DNA of 64,000 nt, taken from assembly GCA_025201345.1 (NCBI GenBank), contig JAIXMG010000041.1:1-64000 (forward strand). Direction: 5' to 3'. The notes under the pieces were generated by a model. It did no database searches. It had not been told where the DNA came from and was given only the letters and a program-made list of their open reading frames with translations. Source of the DNA: Thamnidium elegans (taxonomy: Eukaryota; Mucoromycota; Mucoromycetes; Mucorales; Mucoraceae). A program made the position numbers and the translations under genes. Within the stretch, counting starts at the first letter, position 1, and the number at the start of each line of letters is the position of its first letter. Positions 36,779 to 47,705 of the stretch are shown here, one piece after another.

Positions 36779-37081
36779 ATTCTCTCTCTCTCTCTCTCTC
36801 CTTTTTAGCACCCCCTTTTCCCCCCTTCTTTTAACGCTCCCTTTTTTTTCTTTTTTTTATACCCCCTTTTTTTTATTTTTTTTTATTTTATATATATATT
36901 TATTATTATTATTATTATTGCTATTTATTTTATATGTATATTTTTTGTTTTTTTTCCCAGGAGAGAAAACTAGAGGCTGTTTATTCCACCTTTAATTTTT
37001 TTATTTTTTATTTATCTTTTTCTTCCTTTTTTTTCTCTCCTTTTTTTTAAATATATATATATATATTACAACATTGTAGTC
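36779..37081. other. Intergenic pyrimidine-rich region
   Basis: About 300 bp rich in TC repeats, T tracts and TATTATTAT stretches, with TATATATATATATATATT about 15 bp before the F-box gene's ATG. It probably holds the PPR terminator and the F-box promoter. Confidence 0.4.
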
Positions 37082-37915
37082 ATGGCAACCAACAAGTTAT
37101 TAAATCTACCTAATGAATTACTACTTTACATTCTAGAGAACTTTCTAGAGCTAGCGGATCTGTGGACATTACTTCAAACCAACAGCGACCTACGGTATTT
37201 TTCAACCACCGTGATTGGTACAACGTGGAAAATTGATACCAGGCCTCGAGATAACACCATGAAAATCCAATGTCGAGCCGCCTTAATATCGTTACAACAA
37301 CTCACGCCTATAAATTATTTGACAGAAACATTGGAACAAAATTTACATGATAAAATCATAAAAGGTATTTCTTCTTATAAACACAAGTACGTCTTAATTG
37401 AAGATATCGATATCCGAAATCGAATTAGAACCACTGTGGATGTAGTCTTTCATCACGCAATATTTGTTGCCGCCATCACTTATACAAGGTCACATGATAT
37501 CAAACAAGGTGCATTAGCCTCTGTCCTGGTAAACCTATTGACAAAACTCGATATTGCATTTCCATCTTATTGTCGAGAGATTACTTATACATTAGCTGAT
37601 AACATAAAAGCATTTTTGGAGTACACTGGGTATAAAATTCTGGCATCTAATACCAACCTAGCCGTGACATTACAAACGATATCTGCTTGCTTTGATTTAA
37701 TGGGTGCAGCATTTACAGCCAACATATTAACCGATAGTCATATTGATTGTGCAGTGCAAAGAACTCTGGAATTATTAACAACCCAATCAAATTTCAAAAG
37801 GTCTTTATTGGTTCATTTTTTGGATAGTTGGCTTACTGCAAAACGACAAGTTGGGTCGGGAGAATTGTGCAGATATATAAGATTAGAAATAGAGAAATGT
37901 GACCGTTCCTTATAA
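37082..37915 (+). CDS. F-box-like protein
   Basis: A single exon of 277 residues. The N-terminus LLNLPNELLLYILENFLELADLWTLL is a typical F-box helix-loop-helix (residues 5-31), which would bind Skp1 in an SCF ubiquitin ligase. The remaining 240 residues are helical with no LRR, WD40 or Kelch repeats that I can see, so the substrate-binding part is unassigned. A strong TATA-like run lies just before the start. Neighbours give no hint of the target. Confidence 0.7.
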   Translation: MATNKLLNLPNELLLYILENFLELADLWTLLQTNSDLRYFSTTVIGTTWKIDTRPRDNTMKIQCRAALISLQQLTPINYLTETLEQNLHDKIIKGISSYKHKYVLIEDIDIRNRIRTTVDVVFHHAIFVAAITYTRSHDIKQGALASVLVNLLTKLDIAFPSYCREITYTLADNIKAFLEYTGYKILASNTNLAVTLQTISACFDLMGAAFTANILTDSHIDCAVQRTLELLTTQSNFKRSLLVHFLDSWLTAKRQVGSGELCRYIRLEIEKCDRSL

Positions 37916-37962
37916 AAAGGAAAATATTTATTATGTCAAAGAAATTAGTAGATTAGACTATA

Positions 37963-37966
37963 CATA

Positions 37967-37999
<33 letters not shown>

Positions 38000-38057
38000 G
38001 ATGATAGAGAGAGAGAGAGAGAGATAGAAAGAGAGAGAGAGAGAGAGAGAGAGGGAT
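37963..38057. repeat. Compound GT/GA microsatellite
   Basis: A GT repeat of about 15 units is followed by interrupted GA/GATA repeats up to about 38053. It lies between the convergent stop codons of the F-box and FAR1-domain genes. Confidence 0.85.
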
Positions 38058-38094
38058 AATAATAAAAAGGAAAAAAAAAAAAGAAAAAAAATAA

Positions 38095-39608
38095 TTATGA
38101 CCAATTTTGCTGCTGTATGTTGTTGTTTTGTTGCTGCTGATGTTGCTGATGTATGTTGTTTTGTTGTTGAGGAGAAATCATTTGAGTAGAACGAATGATA
38201 GGTAAAGTGGTATTATTATTCTGCAATTGTCTTTGCTCATACTCTTGTAACATCATTCTTTGTTGTAAACTAGGGGAAGATTCGCGTCCATAGTAACCAA
38301 TATTGTTATTAAAATTTGAACGATGTTGATCAAATGTAGTAAAATCATTTGAATTTTGTTGGAAAGGTGTATTAAAACTAGTTTGCTGGTAAGATTGATT
38401 ATTATTGTTATAAGCAGCAGCAGCAGCAGCAGACGGAGATATGACGATTGGAGTATTATCAGGCATGGGAGGAGATTGAAGTATATCTGATCTATTATTG
38501 TTGTTGTTATAAGCATAATCTATTCTTTGTTGTATTGTACTATTATTATTGTTATTAGATGAAGTCAAAGTGAATACAGTATTTAACGGATGAGGTCTAT
38601 TTTGAGAAGGTTCAGATAAAGATCTTAGAGGTTGAGAACGTATAAACAAAGTACAGCTAGGTATTGACATGATTTGAACAGCATCCAAATTGTTATGGCT
38701 TGTCTTTTGTTTTTTTGAATCTAGCAATTGATCTTTATTGATGGACCTATTCCTTTTATCAATTTCAGAGTGAATCATATCTAATTCAAGGTCTACCATT
38801 GAATTAAGAGATTGATTTGATAATCTTGTTATTTGTCTATAATTATCCAACATCTTTGTTAAATCATTTTCAACACAAGAAGCCCAATCTTCATTAGCAG
38901 CTACAACAGAGCATAATTTAGTAGAAGCCATTATCAAGTTTTGAACTCTTTCAGTAATTGATTTTTGCTTTATCTTTTTACGTTCAAGAGATACAAAATT
39001 ATGAAATCGACGGTCGTTCCAGGTGATATCAGGAAATTCCAGTTTGATACAATCACGAATTTCTTCAGTTGTTTGATTTTGACGCGATAATAAACTAATT
39101 TTATCAAGTACTTGTTGAGGCCAAACATCCACCATTGAATTAATAGCATGGTTATGCTCTGATCCAGTAGGATTTAATGATTTTCTAAATACCCATTGAC
39201 CATACTCATCCGAATTTAATACTATTCTCCATTTACAATCATTCTTTAAAGACCTCTTTCTTAAAAGTGGTGTTTGTTGTCTATTATCCTCACGTGAACA
39301 ATAAATGTAAATGCTCTAATCATATAAAAGTTATTTATTTATTTATAATTATTATTATTATTTTATAAAACTTACTCTATTAGCACCTGTTTCATTCTTT
39401 ACGGTAAATCCATATTCTAGGCATGTTTCACGGCAATAATTGATAGCTTCATTACTAGTCATAAACTTGTGTTGTAATAACCTTTCATATAAGCAGTCCA
39501 TCTACGTGCATGTATGTGTAAGTATACAACAAAAACTAATATATATATATATATAGGGGTATAATACTTTACAGTGGTGGACACATTATCTTGTATTGCG
39601 ACGGTCAT
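38095..39608 (-). CDS. FAR1-type DNA-binding protein with N/Q-rich tail
   Basis: Three exons (39608-39573, 39501-39376, 39315-38095) give 460 residues. Residues of about 13-105 match the FAR1/WRKY-GCM1 zinc fold: FMTSNEAINYCRETCLEYGF, IYIYCSREDN, KNDCKWRIVL and a terminal SEHNH, giving the C-C-H-H pattern. The next part, VDVWPQQVLDKI to IHSEIDKR, is helical. The C-terminal half is Asn/Gln-rich with homopolymeric runs and poly-Ala. Known members bind DNA as transcription factors or in MULE transposases. No transposase domain is seen, so a transcription factor is likely. Yeast Aft1/Aft2 use a related fold, but the CxC motif they use for iron sensing is not seen here. It is divergent from CIA1. 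Confidence 0.78.
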
Positions 39609-40124
39609 ATATATACCCTTCTTTTTTTTTAAAATTAAAAAAACGTCTGTTCTCTATTAAAATAGAAGAAAAAAGAGAGAAGAAAAAGAGAGGGAAAAAA
39701 AGAAAGCGAGAGAGAAAAAGCACCTCTTTAAAAAAAGAAAAAAAAGGAAAAGCCCCTTAATTCAAGGAGAAGAATGTAGACATAAACAGACAAGTAAGGA
39801 GGCGTGTGAGAAATAACCGTGAATAATAATAATAAGACGTGTATGAAACTGATACATCTTGAAATAAATTGAAATTAGGACCTTGTCAATAAATTGATAT
39901 GCAATCAATACGCTTGTTTCTTACTTACCCCTTTACTCCCTTCACGCTTTCTCTCTCTCCCTTTTGTTGTTAAGGTCACCTCTCTCTTTTTTTTTCTTTT
40001 TTTTTTTTGGCGGTTGTTTATCAATGTGGCTTATCATCTCTCTATCATTGCTTTAAACATTACTAATTAAATCTCCTCTATCTCTTTTTCTCTCTCTTCA
40101 TTTTTTTTAGCCTGTTATAAAAAT
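39609..40124. promoter_or_regulatory. Divergent FAR1-factor/CIA1 intergenic region
   Basis: A 516-bp space between divergent starts. It contains purine-rich tracts after 39660 and pyrimidine tracts from 39950, an imperfect T-run/A-run palindrome near 39628, and no gene. Shared regulatory DNA is inferred from position. Confidence 0.45.
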
Positions 40125-41301
40125 ATGCCACATCTAGAACTTGTTGCAACTTTAGAAGGTAGAATAACAAAAAATATACTCAATTTACCTTTTTGCATAC
40201 TAAAACTCTTTTTATTTTTATTTTTTATCTCTCTTGTTAAGGTCATCAGGATCGTGTTTGGCAAGCATCTTGGCACCCAACTAAAACTATATTAGCTACA
40301 TGCTCCGGCGATAAAACAGTTCGACTCTGGACTCCCATTTCACACGACAACTTTGAACAATGGCAGTGTATAGAAACCTTAGAAGGAGCTCATAAGCGAA
40401 CCATCCGTAGTGTCGATTGGTCTCCTTCCGGTAACGAATTAGCTACTGCCAGTTTTGACGCTACAACCGGTATTTGGGAAAACGACCCTCGTGACAACGA
40501 TTGGGAATGCGTTGCAACCTTAGAAGGTCACGAAAACGAAATTAAATCTGTCGCATGGTCTTCAACAGGTGCATTATTAGCTACATGCTCCAGAGATAAA
40601 AGTGTTTGGATTTGGGAGGTTGAATCTGATAATGATTTTGAATGTTTATCAGTTTTACAGGAACATACACAAGATGTCAAGATGGTTGCATGGCACCCAA
40701 AATCAGAAATTTTAGCGTCCGCTAGTTACGATGATACTATCAAGATTTGGAAAGAGGATGAAGATGATTGGTATTGTGCTGATACCTTGGAAGGGCATAC
40801 TTCCACTGTTTGGTCATTAGATTTCAACGAAGAAGGCGATCAAATTGGTAAAGAAATATATATGTATATGTATATATTATGCTAAAACATTATTTTAATG
40901 CAGTATCTGCTTCTGATGATCAAACTTTACGTATTTGGAAAATGTATAAACCTGATAATGATCAAGGTGTAATGACACATAACGGTGAAGCTACATGGAA
41001 GACAATTTGTACATTATCTGGATTCCATGACAGATGCATTTATTCAGTTTCATGGTCAAAAGTAAACGGATATATTGCTAGTGTGAGTGGAGATAACAGT
41101 ATCCGTATTTTCGAAAAGGACACCGAGGCAACAGTAAATGAAGACGAACCTACTTATAAGAACATAGCAACTAAAAAGGATGCACATGGAGTATATGATA
41201 TCAATGGAGTATCTTGGTTCCCTACCAAGTTACACCAAGATTGGTTAAGTACAGTGGGCGATGATGGATTAGTTCGTATTTGGAGGGTTGTTTTAGATTA
41301 A
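40125..41301 (+). CDS. CIA1: CIA1, WD40 subunit of cytosolic Fe-S targeting complex
   Basis: Cia1 (CIAO1 in animals) is a seven-bladed WD40 protein of the CIA targeting complex that hands [4Fe-4S] clusters to cytosolic and nuclear apoproteins. Three exons (40125-40158, 40242-40847, 40904-41301) give 345 residues, close to the 330 of the yeast protein. WD repeats are plain: [88 protein letters not shown] and a last blade ending [15 protein letters not shown]. The first intron follows only 11 codons. It shares a promoter region with the FAR1-type factor. Confidence 0.93.
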
Positions 41302-41317
41302 TTTCTGCTTTTTTATT

Positions 41318-42109
41318 TTATTTAAATAATTGTGTCCATAATTCATTGATCCAACCTGATATCTCATTTACATGTGTTATAATGCCTTGTTTTTCCTTTT
41401 CTGATCCTTTAAATTTCTTGATGTACTTTGTAATAAACTTATCTGGATGATACCTAGTTTGTTCTTTACGTATATTCTTTTTCAGCTCTGCGTTATTACT
41501 ATTACTCAAAAACGATCGAACGGATTCAAACGAAAATTCTCTAGATACAATAGGCCAAGGGATATCCTTTTTACATATAACGTCTAACGTATCTAATCTC
41601 TTCCATTTCTCTGTATACTCTTGTTTTTCTTTTTCTACTTGTTTTAATTTTTCCAGTTGATTATATATATTATAAACTCGTTTACGTTCTTCGTCTTCTT
41701 TCTTCATCTTTTCTTTAGCCTCGTTTGCCTCTTGCTTCTTTTTTGCTTTACGAGCTTTTCGCTTTTCTTCCGCTTCGATTTCTTCTTTATGAGTACGTTG
41801 ATACATACCAGACACTATATATTGTCTATGCTCTTCGTCTGTCATGGACGGTGTAGGTTGTACATGTTCGTACCGTGAATAAAACGGATCTTGTCCTTCA
41901 TCATCCATCATTACTTCAAACAAGTGCTGTCGCCATTCATCTTCCTCATGTTTTTGTGGAACCCAACCTGCTTCTTCTTCGTAAAGTGTAGGTGGTTTAT
42001 AAGTCTTGTTAGGCTTGTGTTTACTGGACTTGTGCTTACTAGATTTGTGTTTACTGGATTTATGTTCTGAGCGGCTTGATTCTTTTTCCTTGTAGCGTAA
42101 TTTTGGCAT
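41318..42109 (-). CDS. NFKBIL1-like protein
   Basis: A single exon of 263 residues. The N-terminus is a Lys/Ser/His repeat (SSKHKSSKHK). The middle, residues of about 48-180, has WRQHLFEVM, then DPFYSRYE and a long Lys/Glu/Arg helix (KRKARKAKKKQEANEAKEK). The C-terminus has IPWP followed by RKEQTRYHPDKF, an HPD-containing J-like helix. This order matches the C-terminal half of NF-kappa-B inhibitor-like 1, which in animals is a nuclear protein linked to splicing; the ankyrin part is absent. The stop is 16 bp from that of convergent CIA1. Function in fungi is not established. Confidence 0.7.
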   Translation of the reverse strand: MPKLRYKEKESSRSEHKSSKHKSSKHKSSKHKPNKTYKPPTLYEEEAGWVPQKHEEDEWRQHLFEVMMDDEGQDPFYSRYEHVQPTPSMTDEEHRQYIVSGMYQRTHKEEIEAEEKRKARKAKKKQEANEAKEKMKKEDEERKRVYNIYNQLEKLKQVEKEKQEYTEKWKRLDTLDVICKKDIPWPIVSREFSFESVRSFLSNSNNAELKKNIRKEQTRYHPDKFITKYIKKFKGSEKEKQGIITHVNEISGWINELWTQLFK

Positions 42110-42303
42110 TGTTTAAAATGGAAAGAAAAATAAAAATATATCTCCCCGCTTTCTTTTAAAAGTATCCTGTTTAATTCAAGTTTTTTTTTATTATTATTAT
42201 TATGAATAAACTTGTATTAAATAAGAAAATGTATATATATATACACATCAATCTTCTTGCACAGCAAAAAAAAAAAGGGCCTTTTCACTAAAGAAAAGTT
42301 ATT

Positions 42304-44437
42304 ATGCGCTATCCGGAAAAAACAGAACTTGCATCCTTCTCTGCATTTATGGACCCAGTCGATACCAGGCCAGACACAAGCTCATCACACATCCGCCGGT
42401 CTTTACTTATCGACAACCTCGACTACCATGAAACCCTAGGCATTCCACTGCAATCCGACATCAACCGCCGAGACTCTAGCAAGCGTCAGCAACAGCTTTA
42501 TTTCAACGCAACGCAACACCTCAAGACTTTCTGGCACTGGATAACGCGTAAAATGGCATTTAAACCAACAGTATCGCAAGACCCACGCTTATTTCCAAAA
42601 TGGAAAAAGCAATTGATTCTAGCTTGTTTAGCAGCAGGCTCCTCATTAAATGGATTTTGTTCCACAGTTTATGTAAATATATTACTTTAATTGATTTAAT
42701 AAACTAAAAAATCAAATATTATAGTTTCCTGGTATTCCTGATATTAGAAATGAATTAAATGCTCCCGATATCGGTATAACACTTGTATCCTCGTTATTTA
42801 TTTTATTTGGCGGATTAGGGGTAAGTTTAAGTATTGCGCACATGTACAAAAAGATTACTCACGAGTTTCCCGCATAATAATCAGACAATCTTATGGGCAT
42901 CAATATCTGATTATTATCATATTCGAAGGTAAGAAATAAATAGATAGCAAAACAGCTACTGTAGCTTGGTATTAATCTCTCTCATTTTTACAAAAAAGAT
43001 TTCTATACTTAATTTCATTACTTATTTTTATTGCTGCATCTATTGGTTGTGCCATTATAAACAATATTTGGATACTGGTAGTGCTTAGATGCATCCAGTC
43101 AGTTGGAACATCAGGTACGATGATGTATATAACTCCTTTTTTTCTTTGCAGATACTTATTTTTTTCCTCTTAGTAACCATGTCAGTAGGTGCTGGAACCG
43201 TAGCTGATTGTTGGCAAATTACCGAAAGAGGCTCAGCATTTAGTTTTTTATTTGTTGGTCAATTTCTCGGCCCTCTCATAGGTAAAACTTATTTTTAATG
43301 TACCCATATATATATATATGTTATGTATTCAAAGTGAGACATAATTAGGTCCTATTATCGGAGGTGGTGTGACCACATCATTGGGTTGGAGAAGTGTTTT
43401 CTGGATATGTGCAGGTTACGGTATATTCCTATTTGTGTTTTTATTCCTGTTTTTTCCAGAAACCTATCGACTTGATATCCAATGGGACCAATCTTTTACT
43501 CAACTGCAAAGTCAAACCACTTTGGCTGATTTATCAACTACGTCCAAACCTATAATAATCGAAGAAGAAGAACCGGAAAGACCAAAATTCAATCCGTTGC
43601 AAAGTTTATTTATGCTAAAGTACTTATTTGTCTGTCTTGTTGCAATTGAAATTGGGTTTTGTTTTGGTACCATGTTCACGCTAGAGACTTTAATACCTGA
43701 CTTGTACTATATACATTATGGTTTTGATTCTTGGCAAACAGGTATTATATAATACTTTTTTTTTTAAAAAAAACATACAATTTATTTATTTTTTCACATA
43801 GGCCTAAGTTTTATTGGTGCAGGTATTGGAAATGTACTGGGTTCAATTGTATCTGGAAGACTATCTGATTATTTATTAGTTCGGTCATGTAACCAAAGAG
43901 ACGGTATATCTAAACCAGAAGATAGGCTTACATTAAATACATGGTAATACCAAAAAATATATAAAATAAACACGCCTTATAATTTAAAATATATATATGT
44001 ATAGGCCAGGTGGATTTATTCTAGTCCCATTGGGTGTATTATTATTCGGATGGAGTATTATGGCAAACTTTTCAGTCTGGCCAGCAATTATTGGATTTAG
44101 TATATTATGTTTTGGAATGAGCCAAGGTAAATAACCATTTATTATTACTCTTACACATAAACTAACACAATAAAAAGTTTATACAGCTGGTTCAGCGTAC
44201 GCAGTAGACTCGGTCCCTGGAAAAGGCGCATCCGTTACTGCAGCCTGTAACTTATTCAGAATGACAATGGCCGCTATCCTAAGTATGGTATCACCTATTA
44301 TGGGGTCCGAGCTCTCGATCGGATATGTGTCTATCCTTTTAGCCTCACTCAATATAGTCGGTATGTGCTTATTGGTGTATGTAAAGTACAAGGGTGTTCA
44401 CCTGAGAAGAAGAGCAGGCCTGGCCAAGTATAAATAA
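42304..44437 (+). CDS. Major facilitator superfamily transporter, DHA1-like
   Basis: Nine exons join in frame from the ATG at 42304 (exon 1 ends 42672) to the stop at 44437, giving about 540 residues. A cytoplasmic N-terminus of about 100 residues precedes twelve predicted membrane segments. Motifs include GAGTVADCW, FVGQFLGPLIGPIIGGGV (antiporter motif C of drug:H+ antiporters), WRSVFWICAGYGIFLFVF and FFPETY at the end of the first six-helix bundle, and SGRLSDYLLVR as the repeated loop motif. This suits the DHA1 group (Qdr/Dtr-like). Substrate is unknown. The first exon is GC-richer than the others. One intron holds a T-run/A-run palindrome near 43757. Confidence 0.85.
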
Positions 44438-44902
44438 AGTAGATTTTAAGATCTGTATACATTTTGTGTAGCAGTAGTGTTACCTATGAGTGATTTTTGC
44501 TATTCCTTTTGTAATGGTTTCACGGACCATCTATACTTTTAATCTCTTCTTTTTTTTAAAAAATTATCTAAAAAACTTAAAAAACGCACGGTGATTTGGT
44601 GCATTTTTTTTCTCACACATAAAATGAACTTTTAGTATAGTAAATATATATATATACATAATGTCATAAGACGGCATGATTCAAGTAGGTTTGTTTACAA
44701 GGCATCAATGTGACATTATATTAAATGCATATATAATTAAAAAGGACATTAAAACGAAAGAAAAAAAGTAAAATATTGAGGCAGAATAAATTTAGTTATT
44801 TATTTTAATAAATGTAATTGATAAATAAAGAGCATTGGAGAGACAAAGAGAGACAGAAAGAATTCCAACCGATATCAAGAAGTAAAATTCATTTTTTTTT
44901 TT
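44438..44902. other. Intergenic region between convergent MFS and metallothionein genes
   Basis: 465 bp of AT-rich sequence with a T-run/A-run pair near 44550-44566 and a TATATATATATA stretch near 44646. It should hold both 3' ends. No gene is seen. Confidence 0.5.
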
Positions 44903-45033
44903 TTACTTTTTACATTTGCAAGAAGCACAAGAACATTTGGTACCGCAAGAGCTGTATATAACAAACAACTTTAAATACATTAATATCTAAATAAATTCAA
45001 TACTTACCAGCTACATCCATCACCGTTTTGCAT
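44903..45033 (-). CDS. Two-exon metallothionein, 24 residues
   Basis: A tiny gene of two exons, 45033-45008 and 44951-44903, joined by a clean GTAAGT...ATACAG intron of 56 nt. The product has 24 residues with seven cysteines at positions 7, 9, 11, 15, 17, 20 and 22, in three C-x-C groups (CSCSC, CSC, CKC), no aromatic residues and a Lys-Lys end. This matches the small fungal copper metallothioneins, such as that of Neurospora (about 26 residues, seven Cys). Such proteins sequester Cu(I) in the cytosol. A TATATTTATATAAA box lies about 30 bp upstream. The intron splits a Cys codon. The gene is very short, but the Cys pattern and intact splice make chance unlikely. Confidence 0.82.
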
Positions 45034-46700
45034 ATTGAAAGGTTATTGTTTTTATATAAATATAAAGGGAGGTAAAGAAGAAACTGAAAAAAAAAAAGAG
45101 AAGAAAGTCTACTCTTTTATATCTTTTTTTTATTTTTTTATTTTATTTTTTGGTATCACATGTAGTAAATGGATCGGGGAAGTGCATTCAGATCTGATGA
45201 TGAAGAGTTCGTTTATAATGAAAAGAAAGAAAATCCCTCTCTCTCCATCATGTGGAAGGTATATATGAAAAATATGTACATAGCTTTGTAAATATTTATT
45301 TTAATTTCACGTTGTTAGTAAAAAAAAAGAAAAAGAAGTAAATGATTAAATTGCCTTATTTATCACATTCAATAGTATTTAATCCCTTTCTTTTTTTTTT
45401 ACAGTAAACTATTTTCTCTTTTTCCTTTTTAAACAAATATAAGCATGTATTTTTTATACGTGTATACGCTTTTTAAAAAGATACTCTTATTCATTTCTTT
45501 CTAGCACGTTAATTTTCTTATAACAAGTATAGCGTCAATACCAACGGATACGGTCTGCTTAAAATTATAACAAAGAACGGAGAGGTTTCTGTCATCGATT
45601 AACTCCCGCCAACACGCTAAGTAGTTTATGAAGACCCTCCGTATCTACACCAGGGACTTGTTAAAATAAAATACGTTCATATGATAAACGAATTTTCTTG
45701 GTTGTTGACAATTTAATACTTCAAAAAAAAAAAAACTTAGTAAGTTATACTATACTCTTAAAAACAACACTGCTTTACTCGTTCTTCTCACTCTGCCAAT
45801 AGAACCCTCGGTTACAAGAACAAGAGTAGCAGCATCCACCAGGTTATTAGGATTATGGGACAATCGGATTGGTAGGACCAATTGTGACAACCGTGGAAGC
45901 TTAAAGAGCACTGGAATGAGGAAAGTAAGAGACCTGTGTTACGACACTGTAATTTAAATTGATGCTGACATAGAGCATTAGACACACTAGAGCCATCTCC
46001 ACCGTTCTCTCAATCATATTGCAAGATACTAGGTCCAATAAAACTGCAACTAGATACTGACGGGTCTTGTGAAGAGTATTTGCCTGCCCCTTATGGAGAA
46101 TCGACTGATTGTTTTTTTTAGGGAAAAACCTTCTTATTTACGCCAACAACCAAAAACTTGGTCGTGGTGAGGTGAAAGTTAACTGTAATGGCCAATAATT
46201 ACAAGACAAGGATAGAGCACGCTTGCGTGAAAGTTTAAAAAACAGCTCCACAATAACAGAATCAAAAAGGTTAAACCAGCCAAAGAATTTTACAGCTTTG
46301 GCTTGTTTGGAATCGATAAAAAGCACACTACAAAAACCCCTCCTACGGTTCCTTTCCGTAAACCTCTCTGCTAGGTCTCCTTTGTCCATATGCCACTTAT
46401 GCAAACGGGTCTCCGAATGATCAGTACACTCTTTTACGACATCCCTTTATAAATAAATAAAAAGGCCTTCATTTTTCAATCTACTTGAAGAAGCCATTAA
46501 AAATCCTTTTTAGTATTAAACTTAGCACTACATCACAACATACTGATAGCTTTCTAAAATAATTAAAACTTTTTATTACAATTTTTTTTAAATATATATA
46601 ATCACGTCCAGATATTTAAGTTTGTTGTTGATACGTGTAATATATAAATGCATAAAAAAACCTCTCCCATTATCACTTCTTCTTCTACTCTCTACAAAAT
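45034..46700. other. 1.7-kb gene-poor tract with decayed coding sequence
   Basis: No intact gene is identified. On the plus strand from about 45770 to 46230 one frame has long open stretches interrupted by several stops (for example ALDTLEPSPPFSQSYCKILG and LQLDTDGSCEEYLPAPYGES). The minus strand is also open in places, for example 46138-46404. It is probably an old element of unknown type. The remaining sequence is AT-rich. Confidence 0.45.
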
Positions 46701-47294
46701 TTATCGTTGTGTATTATAAGAAACTTGAGCATTAGCACGATTAGCCAAAGCTTGTTTATGTACTTGTTGCTTCTTTTGCAAAACAAGGCTAGTTCCTTGC
46801 GAAACATCAAACACCTCTGCTGCAAATCTTTCTTCGAATGATTTCTCTCCACGCTTCTTTGCAGCATCCAACATCCAAACGATAGCACGACGACGACGTT
46901 GACGATCTCTTAATGCTGTAGGTACATGAACAACTTTAGATCCCTTCTTTGTGGATGATAATTTCAATAAAGGTGAAGCTGTCTCAATAGACTCCAATAA
47001 AACAGCATAGGCATCGGTCTCTGCGCCCAACTTTTTGGTAAGGTGTTTCATACTATCAGAGACAAGACGTTGTGCTCTAGCCTTCTTACCGTCTCTCATA
47101 AGTGTGTTGACTAATTGACTGACGACTTCATTGTTAGGAACGATGGGTACTTCGCTGCTAGCAGGAGGACTGACAATAATGGGTGTAGGGGTGATAGTAG
47201 GTGTAACTGTGCTCATAGTGCGGAACAAAGTAGGTGTAAACTTGCGCATGGCAGATCCATTTTGACGAAGTGTTTGTAAGATAGCACTAGACAT
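46701..47294 (-). CDS. RSM7: Mitochondrial small-subunit ribosomal protein uS7m
   Basis: A single exon of 197 residues. The start at 47294 is preferred over an upstream in-frame Met because the sequence after it (SSAILQTLRQNGSAMRKFTP) is a good mitochondrial presequence. The mature part has the uS7 core: LVNTLMRDGKKARAQRLV, ETASPLLKLSSTKKGSKVV, VPTALRDRQRRRRAIVWML and a C-terminal FEERFAAEV..., which binds the 3' domain of the small rRNA. Length suits yeast Rsm7/bacterial S7 with a presequence. An A run of about 24 bases lies about 90 bp upstream. Confidence 0.9.
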   Translation of the reverse strand: MSSAILQTLRQNGSAMRKFTPTLFRTMSTVTPTITPTPIIVSPPASSEVPIVPNNEVVSQLVNTLMRDGKKARAQRLVSDSMKHLTKKLGAETDAYAVLLESIETASPLLKLSSTKKGSKVVHVPTALRDRQRRRRAIVWMLDAAKKRGEKSFEERFAAEVFDVSQGTSLVLQKKQQVHKQALANRANAQVSYNTQR

Positions 47295-47705
47295 GATTAA
47301 ACAAGTGCCTTTTTTTTTAAAGAAAGTACAAAAAGAAAAATAACTGGGGGTTAAAAATGACAGGACTACCCACCTGGGGGGCAAAAAAAAAAAAAAAAAA
47401 AAAAAAGTCTATAAAAACTCCGTTTTCTAACAAGGACGTCACAGTGACTTACCTTGGGGGTTCTCTGTGTACGCCGGAGAGAAGAAAAAAACCGTTCAGG
47501 TACACTAAAGTAGCACTATTCTAGTTACGTTAATTAAAACGGAACATGAGATAACATATGTACAGTACACCAAAAAAAAAAAAAAAAAAAAAAAAAGGTT
47601 ATTTACAAAAAGCGTGGTTAAAATATATGTATATAAAAGAAGGATCTGATAACAAAATTTAGAATATTTTATTACAAGAAAGCACTCTAATATATAAAAA
47701 GAAAG
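47295..47705. other. Intergenic region with long homopolymers
   Basis: 411 bp upstream of uS7m and downstream of the Apd1/Aim32-like gene. It contains A tracts near 47383-47406 and 47573-47596. No gene is visible. Confidence 0.5.

Noticed and set aside
44952..45268. 77-codon plus-strand frame over the metallothionein promoter
   Set aside because: Lys/Phe-rich composition, no start context, and it overlaps the promoter of the better-supported minus-strand gene.
46138..46420. Overlapping open frames on both strands
   Set aside because: Neither has a start context, motif or continuation; kept only as part of a decayed tract.
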